This document shows positions 1 to 8,380 of a DNA stretch of 17,126 nucleotides, one piece after another; positions within the stretch are counted from its first letter, which is position 1, and each line of letters opens with the position of its first letter. The stretch comes from Bacilli bacterium. GTDB lineage: Bacteria > Bacillota_I > Bacilli_A > ML615J-28 > CAG-698. The notes under the pieces were generated by a model, which was given only the letters and a program-made list of their open reading frames with translations, was not told where the DNA came from and did no database searches. The translations under genes were made by a program, and so were the position numbers. The DNA is taken from the NCBI GenBank assembly GCA_028691715.1, contig JAQUYR010000021.1, forward strand, positions 1-17,126, written 5' to 3'.

Positions 1-21
1 GATTTTAATATGATAAAAGTA

Positions 22-58
22 TTGACTTATTGACAAGACTATGTTATCATATTAAGAT
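22..58 (+). promoter_or_regulatory. Two overlapping sigma-A-type promoters upstream of rpoB
   Basis: Promoter A: TTGACT at 22-27, a 17-bp spacer, TATCAT at 45-50, preceded by TGT (42-44), an extended -10. Promoter B: TTGACA at 30-35, a 17-bp spacer, TAAGAT at 53-58. Both have optimal spacing and are offset by 8 bp, so they would start near 57 and 65 and give a leader of about 65-75 nt before rpoB. Promoter A has the better -10 and B the better -35; only one may be active. The hexamers and spacing are seen directly; activity is inferred. Confidence 0.6.
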
Positions 59-116
59 GCGATAGAATGTAAGAAAAAAGAATTATTATTCAACTTTTTT
101 TGCTTAAAAAAACTGT

Positions 117-132
117 GAGGTGTAATATTTTG
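117..132 (+). promoter_or_regulatory. Ribosome binding site that fixes the rpoB TTG start
   Basis: GAGGTG at 117-122 lies 7 nt before TTG at 130-132. No Shine-Dalgarno sequence precedes the more upstream in-frame TTG at 100, and residues encoded from 100 to 129 do not resemble RpoB N-termini, while those from 130 do. Confidence 0.75.
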
Positions 133-3100
133 AGCTACAAAAACGTGATTTATGGAAGAAATATTGAAAGAAGAAACTATTCAAGAGTTCAGACTAATGT
201 TGAACTACCTAATTTGATTGAAGTACAGACAAAATCATTTGATTGGTTTGTTACTGAAGGAATTGAGGAGCTTTTTAAAGAGATCTCTCCAATTCGTGAT
301 CATGGTGAAAAATTGGAATTGTATTTTAAAAATTTTGAATTTGATGAACCAAAATACACTATTCCTGAAGCTAAAAGAAATGATACTAACTATTCGCGTC
401 CTTTAAAAGCAGATGTTAGCCTTGTTTCTAAAGAAACTGGTGAAATCAAGGAACAAAAAATTTTCTTAGGTGAATTTCCAATAATGACACCTTGGGGAAC
501 TTTTGTTATCAATGGTGCTGAAAGGGTAATAGTTACCCAAATAATCCGTTCCGCTGGAGCTTTCTATTCAAAAAGTGTCGATAAAAAGACAGCACAAGTT
601 CAATATTATGGACAAATAATTCCAACTCGTGGAGCTTGGATTGAGTTTGAAATGGGAAGTCGAAACATTTGGTATGCGAAATTAGATAGATCAAAGAAGA
701 TACCTTTAACCACATTTTTAAGAGCAATGGGTTTGAATTCCAATAAAAATATCAGTGAATTATATGATCCATATGGCAAATCAGATTATTTACAAAATAC
801 ATTTGAAAAAGATGAAACTTTTGGATCTGATGATGCCCTTGAACAATTATATGATAAATTAAGACCTGGTGAAAAAGCTAATCCAGAAGGCGCTCGTAAT
901 TATTTAGCAAGTCGTTTATTTGAAATTCGTCGTTATGATTTAGCAAGTGTAGGTCGTTACAAAGTAAACAAAAAACTAGATGTTTTAGAGAGAATAAACA
1001 ATATCGGAATTGGAGCATGTTCATTTATAAATGATGTTGTTGATCCTGAAACTGGTGAAATTATTTTCACAAAAGATCAAACTATTGATGAAACTGTAAG
1101 AGAATATCTTGATAAACATCGTGAATTGCTGAGAAAAGAATTTGTGTATGAACAAATGCTTGAAGGAAATAGTGTTGTTTTAGAAGTAATAGATGTTAAA
1201 TATGGAAAAGACCGCGAAAATTCAGTTCGCTTGATTGGAAACGATCAAAGAGAAAGTGTCAACCATGTTACACTATCAGATATTTTAGCAGCAGTAGGAT
1301 ATTTCATAAATCTTCATGAAGGTATCGGAAGAACTGATGATATTGACCACTTAGGTAATAGACGTTTGCGTCTAATTGGTGAGTTATTACAAAACCAATT
1401 CAGAATCGGCCTAACAAAAATGGAAAAGAACGTTAAGGATAGAATGTCTACCTCAAATGATACAAAGACTATTGTTCCTCAAAATCTAATCAATATCAGA
1501 ACTTTAACATCTTCAATTAGGGAATTCTTTGGAAGCAGTCAGTTATCACAATTCATGGATCAGATTAATCCATTATCAGAATTGACTCATAAGCGCCGTT
1601 TATCAGCATTAGGTGCTGGTGGACTTACTCGTGATCGCGCTGGATTTGAAGTTCGTGACGTTCATGTATCTCATTATGGAAGAATTTGTCCAATTGAAAC
1701 CCCAGAAGGTCAGAATATCGGATTGATAAATTCTTTGGCTACATATGCCAGAGTCGATCAATATGGTTTTATTGAAACTCCATATCTTCGTGTAACTCAA
1801 ATGGAAGGAAATAGGGCAATTGTTTCAAGCGATCCTAATGATGTTATATATTTAACTGCCGATAGAGAAGAAGAGCATTATATTGCTCAAGCAAACACTG
1901 AAGTAAACGAAAAATATGAAATTGTTGAAGAAAAAGTTACTGCCCGTCATATGGGTGAAACTTTAGAAATCAATAAAGAAAAAATAGATTTAATTGATGT
2001 ATCCCCAAAACAAATTGTCGCTGTATCAACAGCTTGTATTCCTTTCTTGGAACACGATGATGCCAACCGTGCCTTGATGGGTGCTAACATGCAACGTCAA
2101 GCAATACCGCTATTGAAACCAGAAGCTGCTTTTGTTGCTACAGGAATTGAAGCTAAGGCTGCAAGGGATTCAGGTGTTGCTGTTGTTGCTGATAACGATG
2201 GTATTGTTGAATACGTTGATGCCTTAAAGATTATTGTTAAAGAGGTTAGTGGTAATTTAAAAGATTATCCATTGATTAAATATGAACGTTCTAATCACAG
2301 CACCTGTGTAAATCAAAGACCAATTGTTGTAAAAGGTGAATTTGTTAAAAAGGGTTGTGTTTTGGCCGATGGTGCTTCTATGGATCGTGGAGAAATGGCC
2401 CTTGGAAGAAATGTTGTCATTGCTTTTATGACATGGAATGGTTACAACTATGAAGATGCTGTTGTCATGAGCGAAAGATTGGTTCAAGATGATGTATATA
2501 CTTCAATTCATATCGAGAAGTATGAAGTTGAAGTTCGTGATACTAAGTTGGGTAAAGAAGAAATTACCAGGGAATTAGATGATCGCAAAGATGCTATTGC
2601 TAATTTAGATGAATTTGGTATTATTCGTCTTGGTGCTGAGGTTAAGGAAAACGATATTTTAGTTGGTAAAGTAACTCCGAAAGGACAAACTGATCCAACA
2701 CCAGAAGAAAGATTATCACGAGCTTTATTTGCTGATAACTCTAAGGATGTCAGAAATACATCTCTAAGAGTTCCTCACGGTGGTGGAGGTATTGTTCATC
2801 GAATTGAACACTTCCGTCGTAAAGATGGCGATGAATTACCACCTGCTGTAAATGAAGTTGTTCGTATATTCATCGTTCAAAAACGTAAAATTACAGAAGG
2901 CGATAAAATGGCTGGACGTCATGGTAACAAGGGTGTTATTTCAAAAATCCTTCCTCAGGAAGATATGCCTTATATGGAAGATGGAACACCAGTTGATATC
3001 ATGTTAAATCCTCAAGGTATCCCTTCACGTCTGAATATTGGACAGGTACTAGAAATACATTTAGGTATGGCTGCTAAAAAATTAGGTATTCATGTTGCTA

Positions 3101-3654
3101 CACCAGTATTTGATGGCGTTAGATCAGATGATTTAGCAGAAATCATGAAGGAAGCAGGTATGGCTGAAGATGGAAAAACTGTTTTAATAGATGGCAGAAC
3201 AGGTAAACCATTTGACAATCGTATTTCTGTTGGTGTTATGTACATGATTAAATTAGCCCATATGGTAGATGATAAATTGCATGCTCGTAGTGAAGGACCA
3301 TATGCCCTTGTAACTCAACAACCAATGGGTGGTAAAGCCCAAAATGGTGGTCAAAGATTTGGTGAAATGGAAGTTTGGGCCCTTGAAGCTTATGGAGCAG
3401 CGTACACTTTAAGAGAAATGCTGACTATTAAATCAGATGATATGGTCGGTAGAAATAAAGTATACAAAGCAATCGTCGATGGTGAGGATATTCCAGCTCC
3501 TGGAATCCCTGAATCATTTAGGGTGTTAATAAAGGAACTACAAGGCTTAGGTATCAGTGTTAAGTTAATTGACAATGAAACTGGTGAAGATGTAGCTAAT
3601 TTGAGTTTAGTTGAAGAAATAGCTATGGCAACAAAAGCCAAGAAATCTAGTTAG
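130..3654 (+). CDS. rpoB: DNA-directed RNA polymerase subunit beta (1174 aa)
   Basis: This is the beta subunit of RNA polymerase, which with beta' forms the catalytic cleft and the rifampicin pocket. The N-terminus (ELPNLIEVQTKSFDWF) and the C-terminal beta'-contact region (GGQRFGEMEVWALEA, about residues 1073-1087) are typical. The segment EGDKMAGRHGNKG supplies the catalytic-centre lysines, K926 and K934. The rifampicin region starts at residue 468 and keeps the main resistance positions D477, H487 and S492 (E. coli D516, H526, S531). Length is near the Bacillota norm, with a short Lys/Ser-rich tail instead of the long acidic tail of Bacillus. I chose TTG at 130 because of its ribosome binding site. 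The gene ends in three consecutive in-frame stops, TAG TGA TAA (3652-3660). It is 39 nt upstream of rpoC and surely co-transcribed. Identity is certain; the start is likely. Confidence 0.98.
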   Translation: MSYKNVIYGRNIERRNYSRVQTNVELPNLIEVQTKSFDWFVTEGIEELFKEISPIRDHGEKLELYFKNFEFDEPKYTIPEAKRNDTNYSRPLKADVSLVSKETGEIKEQKIFLGEFPIMTPWGTFVINGAERVIVTQIIRSAGAFYSKSVDKKTAQVQYYGQIIPTRGAWIEFEMGSRNIWYAKLDRSKKIPLTTFLRAMGLNSNKNISELYDPYGKSDYLQNTFEKDETFGSDDALEQLYDKLRPGEKANPEGARNYLASRLFEIRRYDLASVGRYKVNKKLDVLERINNIGIGACSFINDVVDPETGEIIFTKDQTIDETVREYLDKHRELLRKEFVYEQMLEGNSVVLEVIDVKYGKDRENSVRLIGNDQRESVNHVTLSDILAAVGYFINLHEGIGRTDDIDHLGNRRLRLIGELLQNQFRIGLTKMEKNVKDRMSTSNDTKTIVPQNLINIRTLTSSIREFFGSSQLSQFMDQINPLSELTHKRRLSALGAGGLTRDRAGFEVRDVHVSHYGRICPIETPEGQNIGLINSLATYARVDQYGFIETPYLRVTQMEGNRAIVSSDPNDVIYLTADREEEHYIAQANTEVNEKYEIVEEKVTARHMGETLEINKEKIDLIDVSPKQIVAVSTACIPFLEHDDANRALMGANMQRQAIPLLKPEAAFVATGIEAKAARDSGVAVVADNDGIVEYVDALKIIVKEVSGNLKDYPLIKYERSNHSTCVNQRPIVVKGEFVKKGCVLADGASMDRGEMALGRNVVIAFMTWNGYNYEDAVVMSERLVQDDVYTSIHIEKYEVEVRDTKLGKEEITRELDDRKDAIANLDEFGIIRLGAEVKENDILVGKVTPKGQTDPTPEERLSRALFADNSKDVRNTSLRVPHGGGGIVHRIEHFRRKDGDELPPAVNEVVRIFIVQKRKITEGDKMAGRHGNKGVISKILPQEDMPYMEDGTPVDIMLNPQGIPSRLNIGQVLEIHLGMAAKKLGIHVATPVFDGVRSDDLAEIMKEAGMAEDGKTVLIDGRTGKPFDNRISVGVMYMIKLAHMVDDKLHARSEGPYALVTQQPMGGKAQNGGQRFGEMEVWALEAYGAAYTLREMLTIKSDDMVGRNKVYKAIVDGEDIPAPGIPESFRVLIKELQGLGISVKLIDNETGEDVANLSLVEEIAMATKAKKSS

Positions 3655-3682
3655 TGATAACATATCCTTTTTTGAAAAATTT

Positions 3683-3696
3683 GAGGTGATAATTTG
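3683..3696 (+). promoter_or_regulatory. Ribosome binding site that fixes the rpoC TTG start
   Basis: GAGGTG at 3683-3688 lies 5 nt before TTG at 3694-3696. The layout resembles that of rpoB: a GAGGTG core, a short AT-rich spacer and TTG. The encoded N-terminus (KKYSYMQISIASPEEIRSWS) lines up with Bacillota RpoC from the first residues, supporting this start. Confidence 0.8.
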
Positions 3697-6600
3697 ATTA
3701 ATAAAAAGAAATATAGTTATATGCAAATAAGTATTGCATCTCCAGAGGAAATAAGAAGTTGGAGTCATGGAGAAGTAAAGAAACACGAAACTATCAATTA
3801 TAGAACCTTAAAACCAGAACGCGATGGCTTATTTTGTGAAGTAATTTTTGGTCCTACCAAGGATTATCAATGCTCTTGTGGAAAATCTAAAAGATCTCCT
3901 AAAGGAGATACTAAATGTGATCGCTGTGGTGTTGATTTAACTGAGAGTAAAGTAAGACGTGAACGTATGGGGCATATTGAATTAGCAGCTCCAGTCGTTC
4001 ATACATGGTTTTTAAGAAACAGTCCAAGTAAAATCGCTTTGATGCTTGATATGAAGACTAAAGAAGTGGAAGATATTGTTTACTTAGCTTCATATATAGT
4101 AGTTGATCCTGGAACAATTGAGAGTTTGCAAAAGGGAAGAATTCTTTCAGAACAGGAGTGCAGTGTTTTACAAAGGCAATTTGGTAGTTCAAAATTTAAA
4201 GCTCTTACTGGAGCTGAAGCTATCAAAAAATTATTGAAGGATTTAGACCTTCAAGAAATTACTACTCATTTACGTACCGAATTAAAAACGGCTACAAAAC
4301 AAAAACGAGAAAAGCTTATTAAGCGTCTCGAAGTTGTAGAAGCATTCTATAAATCTGGTAATAAGCCAGAATGGATGGTAATGGATGTTATACCGGTATT
4401 ACCTCCAGATTTAAGACCAATGGTTCAATTAGATGGTGGTAGATTTGCTACTACTGATTTAAATGATTTGTATCGTCGTATTTTGAATAGAAACAATCGA
4501 CTACGCAAGCAATTTGAGCAACGAGCTCCTGGACTAATCACTAAGAATGAAAAGCGTATGCTTCAAGAGGCAGTTGATGCTTTAATTGATAATGGTAAAC
4601 GAAACAAAAAAGTAGTTGTTGAAAAGAAAAGACCACTTAAGTCTTTATCAGATTTATTGAGAGGTAAGCAAGGTCGCTTCCGTCAAAATCTACTTGGTAA
4701 ACGTGTTGACTACTCTGGTCGTAGCGTTATCGTTGTTGGTCCAGACCTACAGATGTACCAATGTGGTATTCCTCGTGAGATGGCATTGATATTATTTAAA
4801 CCATTTATTATCAATGCGATTATGAAGCGTGATCAGGAAAATCAAGATGCCAATAGTACAAAGATTAATATTAAAAAAGCTAAAGAGATGATCGATGAAG
4901 GCCATCCAATTGCGATGACTGAATTAGAAAAGATAATTGTTGAACATCCAATTCTATTGAACAGAGCACCTACTCTTCATAGATTGGGAATTCAAGCTTT
5001 TGAGCCAAAGTTGGTTGAAGGAAAAGCTATTAGGCTTCATCCTCTAGTTACAACGGCTTTCAATGCCGATTTCGATGGTGACCAAATGGCCGTCCATGTT
5101 CCATTATCTCAAGAAGCTCAAGCAGAAGCGCGACTATTAATGCTAGCTTCAAAGAATATTTTGGCTCCAAAAGATGGTAAGCCAATTGTTACTCCATCTC
5201 AGGATATGGTTTTGGGTAATTATTATTTAACAATTGAAAAAGCTGGAGAAAAAGGCGAAGGAAAAGTCTTTAAAGATATCAATGAAGTCGAGATGGCTTA
5301 TGAGAATGAAGAGATTACTTTCCATACAAGAATAGCCATCCCCGCAAAATCGATCAATAATCCCCATTTTACACCTGAACAAATGGAAAAGTATTTATTG
5401 ACAACTTACGGAAAAATTATTTTTAATAGTATCTTCCCTCAGGAGAAGCCATATGTTCCTTATGTCAATGAAGCGACTATCGAAAATTTGACTGAAAAAA
5501 CAGATGATAAATTCTTCTTGAAAAAGGGTACTGACATAAAGGGATACCTTCATGAACATTCTCATGACATCCCTCATCCATTTAAAAAGAAATTCTTAAG
5601 TCAAGTAATTGCTGAGGTCTTTAAGCAATTTAAACTTGCTGAGACATCTAAGACTCTGGATAAGATGAAGGATTTAGGTTTCAAGTATTCGACTGTTGCT
5701 GGTATTACAGTTGCTGTTTCTGATATCAATGTTATTGGAACTAAGGCAAAGGTTTTAGCTGATGCTGAAGAGAAGGTTAAGAAATATGATGCTTGGTATA
5801 ACCGTGGCTTATTAACTAATAATGAGAGACGAACTAATGTTATCAATGTTTGGAAAGAGACAAAGGAAACATTGGAAAAGGATATCAAGGAAGAAGTAAA
5901 CGAAAAATATATTGATAATCATATCTATATGATGAGTGATAGCGGTGCCCGTGGTAGTATTGCCAATTTCGTTCAATTATCTGGTATGCGTGGATTGATG
6001 GCAAAGCCAAATAATGAAACAATAGACATTCCTATTCGTTCTTCCTTCAGAGAAGGTTTAACCATGTCAGAATTCTTCATTTCCACCCATGGAGCGCGAA
6101 AAGGATCAACAGATACCGCTTTGAAAACAGCAGAATCTGGATACTTAACAAGACGTTTAGTCGATGTAAGTCAAGATGTTATTGTTGTTCAGGATGATTG
6201 TCATACCGATAAAGGAATGAAAGTTACTGAATTAGTGGCTGAGGATGGTCGAATCATAGTTCCACTACTCGATCGCATCAGAGGTCGTTATACTAACAAA
6301 CCAGTTTTAGATCCAAAAACAGGAGAAGTTATTATTGGAGCTAATGAATTTGTTACTGATATTATAGCTGATAAAATTATTAAATGTGGTGTTAAAGAAG
6401 TATATATTAGAACACTATTGACATGTAACTGTAAGAATGGTGTTTGTGTTAAATGCTATGGTTCCGATTTGTCAACTGGAGAAGTTGTTGAAAGAGGAGA
6501 AGTAGTTGGAGTTATCGCCGCTCAGTCTATTGGTGAGCCAGGTACTCAGTTAACCATGAGAACATTCCATTCTGGTGGTGTTGCTGGTGATGATATTACT

Positions 6601-7350
6601 CAAGGTCTTCCACGTATTCAAGAATTATTTGAAGCTCGTGAACCTAAAGGCAAAGCTATTATTTCTGAAATAGATGGCTTAGTTACCGCTATCAAACCAG
6701 AGAATTCTAATCGATTCGAAATAACTGTTCGTAATAAAGACACCGAAGAAGAGAAAAAATATCTTACAGATAGTGGAAAAGTTGTTGTTGTTCATGAAAA
6801 GGATTCTGTTAAAGCTGGAGATAAACTTACTGAAGGCTTAATTCATCCTCGTGAATTATTGAGAGCTGGTACTGTTGAAGATGTTGAGAAATATATCTTG
6901 AAAGAAGTTCAAAAAGTATATCGTTCTCAAGGTGTTGACATTTCTGATAAACATATTGAAATAATTATCAAGCAGATGTTACAAAAAGTAGTGATTACTA
7001 ATGAGGGAGAAACAGATTTATTACCAGGTAGTTATATTTCTAAGAGTGAACTATATAGTTATATGGAAGAATGCATTTTAAATGGTAAAATTCCACCGAT
7101 AACAAAACCAGTTTTACTTGGAATTACAAGAGCCTCTTTAAAATCAGATTCTTTCCTATCAGCTGCTTCCTTCCAGGAGACTACTAGAGTGTTAACTGAA
7201 GCCGCAATTCGTGGTAAAAAAGACTATTTAGAAGGATTAAAAGAAAATATTATAATTGGAGGTTTGATTCCTGCTGGTAGTGGTATCGCTTATGCGGATA
7301 TTCTTAAAGTAGAACCAGAAGAAGAAACCGAAGACGAAAAAGAGCAATAG
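3694..7350 (+). CDS. rpoC: DNA-directed RNA polymerase subunit beta' (1218 aa)
   Basis: This is the beta' subunit, which carries the RNA polymerase active site. The catalytic motif NADFDGD is at residues 457-463, with Mg-binding Asp459, Asp461 and Asp463. The N-terminal zinc ribbon has C60, C62, C75 and C78. The second zinc site is C836 with C911, C918 and C921; an extra cysteine, C913, sits between two ligands (TCNCKNGVC). The trigger-loop region (MRTFHSGGVAGDDITQGLPR) and the following RIQELFEAR are intact. The chain ends in an acidic tail, EPEEETEDEKEQ. Length is close to the roughly 1200 residues usual in Bacillota, with no large insertions. Start is TTG behind GAGGTG. It follows rpoB by 39 nt in the same operon, and its stop codon lies inside a terminator-like hairpin. 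Identity is certain. Confidence 0.98.
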   Translation: MINKKKYSYMQISIASPEEIRSWSHGEVKKHETINYRTLKPERDGLFCEVIFGPTKDYQCSCGKSKRSPKGDTKCDRCGVDLTESKVRRERMGHIELAAPVVHTWFLRNSPSKIALMLDMKTKEVEDIVYLASYIVVDPGTIESLQKGRILSEQECSVLQRQFGSSKFKALTGAEAIKKLLKDLDLQEITTHLRTELKTATKQKREKLIKRLEVVEAFYKSGNKPEWMVMDVIPVLPPDLRPMVQLDGGRFATTDLNDLYRRILNRNNRLRKQFEQRAPGLITKNEKRMLQEAVDALIDNGKRNKKVVVEKKRPLKSLSDLLRGKQGRFRQNLLGKRVDYSGRSVIVVGPDLQMYQCGIPREMALILFKPFIINAIMKRDQENQDANSTKINIKKAKEMIDEGHPIAMTELEKIIVEHPILLNRAPTLHRLGIQAFEPKLVEGKAIRLHPLVTTAFNADFDGDQMAVHVPLSQEAQAEARLLMLASKNILAPKDGKPIVTPSQDMVLGNYYLTIEKAGEKGEGKVFKDINEVEMAYENEEITFHTRIAIPAKSINNPHFTPEQMEKYLLTTYGKIIFNSIFPQEKPYVPYVNEATIENLTEKTDDKFFLKKGTDIKGYLHEHSHDIPHPFKKKFLSQVIAEVFKQFKLAETSKTLDKMKDLGFKYSTVAGITVAVSDINVIGTKAKVLADAEEKVKKYDAWYNRGLLTNNERRTNVINVWKETKETLEKDIKEEVNEKYIDNHIYMMSDSGARGSIANFVQLSGMRGLMAKPNNETIDIPIRSSFREGLTMSEFFISTHGARKGSTDTALKTAESGYLTRRLVDVSQDVIVVQDDCHTDKGMKVTELVAEDGRIIVPLLDRIRGRYTNKPVLDPKTGEVIIGANEFVTDIIADKIIKCGVKEVYIRTLLTCNCKNGVCVKCYGSDLSTGEVVERGEVVGVIAAQSIGEPGTQLTMRTFHSGGVAGDDITQGLPRIQELFEAREPKGKAIISEIDGLVTAIKPENSNRFEITVRNKDTEEEKKYLTDSGKVVVVHEKDSVKAGDKLTEGLIHPRELLRAGTVEDVEKYILKEVQKVYRSQGVDISDKHIEIIIKQMLQKVVITNEGETDLLPGSYISKSELYSYMEECILNGKIPPITKPVLLGITRASLKSDSFLSAASFQETTRVLTEAAIRGKKDYLEGLKENIIIGGLIPAGSGIAYADILKVEPEEETEDEKEQ

Positions 7351-7377
7351 ATGATTATGTCATCTATTTTTCTTTCT
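7347..7377 (+). terminator. Intrinsic terminator overlapping the rpoC stop codon
   Basis: ATAGATGA (7347-7354) and TCATCTAT (7360-7367) form a perfect 8-bp stem with a 5-nt loop, followed by a pyrimidine tract TTTTCTTTCT. The stem is AT-rich, so termination may be partial. The rpoC TAG (7348-7350) is inside the left arm, so ribosomes ending rpoC translation could disturb folding. Confidence 0.6.
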
Positions 7378-7394
7378 AACAATATTTATTTTTC

Positions 7395-7423
7395 TTGTAA
7401 AAAAAAGCAAATCATGATAAACT
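7395..7423 (+). promoter_or_regulatory. Possible promoter for the E2-like gene
   Basis: TTGTAA (7395-7400) and TAAACT (7418-7423) are 17 bp apart, and TG precedes the -10 at 7415-7416. Each hexamer matches consensus at only 4 of 6 positions. The location between the rpoC terminator and the next gene makes a promoter likely, but the exact hexamers are uncertain. Confidence 0.4.
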
Positions 7424-7448
7424 ACTATTATTAAAAGGAGAAAATGAT

Positions 7449-8306
7449 ATGTTTGGAAAAAGAAGCGATGGCAAAAAAATAAAAGGATTGAGTCCAGTAA
7501 ATAAAATAATTCCTCATATTATGAGTGCTCGCCATGATTCTCAAAACCTTTTTAAATACGAATTGCGTTGTGAATCTTTAGATGAATTTATTGCTAAAGA
7601 GAAAGAAGAAAAGATCTCAATAAACTATATGCATGTGGTAATTGCTGGTATCGTAAGATTGTTTGCTCTTCGTCCTCAATTGAACAGATTTGTCATGAAT
7701 GGAAGAATTTTTAAGAGAAATAATATTATGGTTTCCTTTGTTGTAAAAAAAGCTTTACGCGATGATGTTGAAGAGACGACTGTAAAGTTAAGTTTTACCG
7801 GAAAGGAAAGTATATATCAAATAAAGGATAAAATTGATGAAGCGATTAAAGCGAATAGCAATATCAATGCTGTTAATGATACCGATAAAACAGCAAAATT
7901 CTTCACAACAATTCCTAATTTTTTCATAAAGGTAGCAGTAGGATTTATTAAATGGTTAGATAAACATGGAATGCTTCCCAAGAAGATTATTGATGCTAGT
8001 CCATTTCACACTTCAATTTTTGTTACTAATTTAAAATCGATTAAAACTGATTATATTTATCATCATATTTATGACTTTGGAACAACAGGAATATTCATCA
8101 GCATGGGTAAAGAAAAGCAACAAGCAGTTGTTGATAAAGAGGGAAAAATAGTTGTCAGTAAAGTAATGACACTTGGAGTAGTTACTGATGAAAGGTTCTG
8201 TGATGGCTTGTACTTTGGTAATTCTTTACGCCTATTAAAAAGAATATACGAGAATCCTAATGTTCTTAAAGAAGAACTTGATCACGTTGTTAAGGATATC
8301 GATTAA
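7449..8306 (+). CDS. Stand-alone 2-oxo acid dehydrogenase E2-type acyltransferase-fold protein, function unknown (285 aa)
   Basis: The protein resembles the catalytic domain of 2-oxo acid dehydrogenase E2 subunits (chloramphenicol acetyltransferase fold) along its whole length. Recognisable blocks are the early PVNKIIPHIMSARHDS, SPFHTSIFVTNLKSI at about 184-198, and DERFCDG at 247-253, matching the E2 signature DHRxxDG. The catalytic His is Glu248 here, while Asp252 and Gly253 remain. There is no lipoyl domain, no E1/E3-binding domain and no E1 or E3 gene nearby, so classical dehydrogenase-complex function is unlikely. From memory, similar stand-alone proteins with DER instead of DHR occur in other Bacillota and lack an assigned role. 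A hydrophobic/basic stretch (about 152-172) could be amphipathic. The ATG start has AAGGAG (7435-7440) 8 nt upstream. It sits alone between rpoC and rpsL, where Bacillus has ybxF. Fold assignment is good; activity is unknown. Confidence 0.85.
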   Translation: MFGKRSDGKKIKGLSPVNKIIPHIMSARHDSQNLFKYELRCESLDEFIAKEKEEKISINYMHVVIAGIVRLFALRPQLNRFVMNGRIFKRNNIMVSFVVKKALRDDVEETTVKLSFTGKESIYQIKDKIDEAIKANSNINAVNDTDKTAKFFTTIPNFFIKVAVGFIKWLDKHGMLPKKIIDASPFHTSIFVTNLKSIKTDYIYHHIYDFGTTGIFISMGKEKQQAVVDKEGKIVVSKVMTLGVVTDERFCDGLYFGNSLRLLKRIYENPNVLKEELDHVVKDID

Positions 8307-8330
8307 TTTAAAAGTAAATAAAAAAACATC

Positions 8331-8358
8331 TTGACATTTATGAAAATAAGTGTATAAT
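8331..8358 (+). promoter_or_regulatory. Strong promoter of the str operon
   Basis: TTGACA (8331-8336) and TATAAT (8353-8358) both match consensus perfectly with a 16-bp spacer. Transcription should start near 8365, giving a leader of about 100 nt before rpsL. This is the best-matching promoter in the window, as expected for ribosomal protein and elongation factor genes. Confidence 0.88.
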
Positions 8359-8380
8359 ATTATAGGAATTTGTAGATACT

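Noticed and set aside
70..106. Weak A/T hairpin in the rpoB leader (TAAG...AAAAAG with CTTTTT...CTTA)
   Set aside because: It is nearly all A-T pairs with a 2-nt bulge and a 13-nt loop, which is easily met by chance in such AT-rich DNA.
100..129. Upstream TTG at 100 as the rpoB start
   Set aside because: It has no Shine-Dalgarno sequence and the ten extra residues do not look like RpoB, while TTG at 130 has GAGGTG 7 nt upstream.
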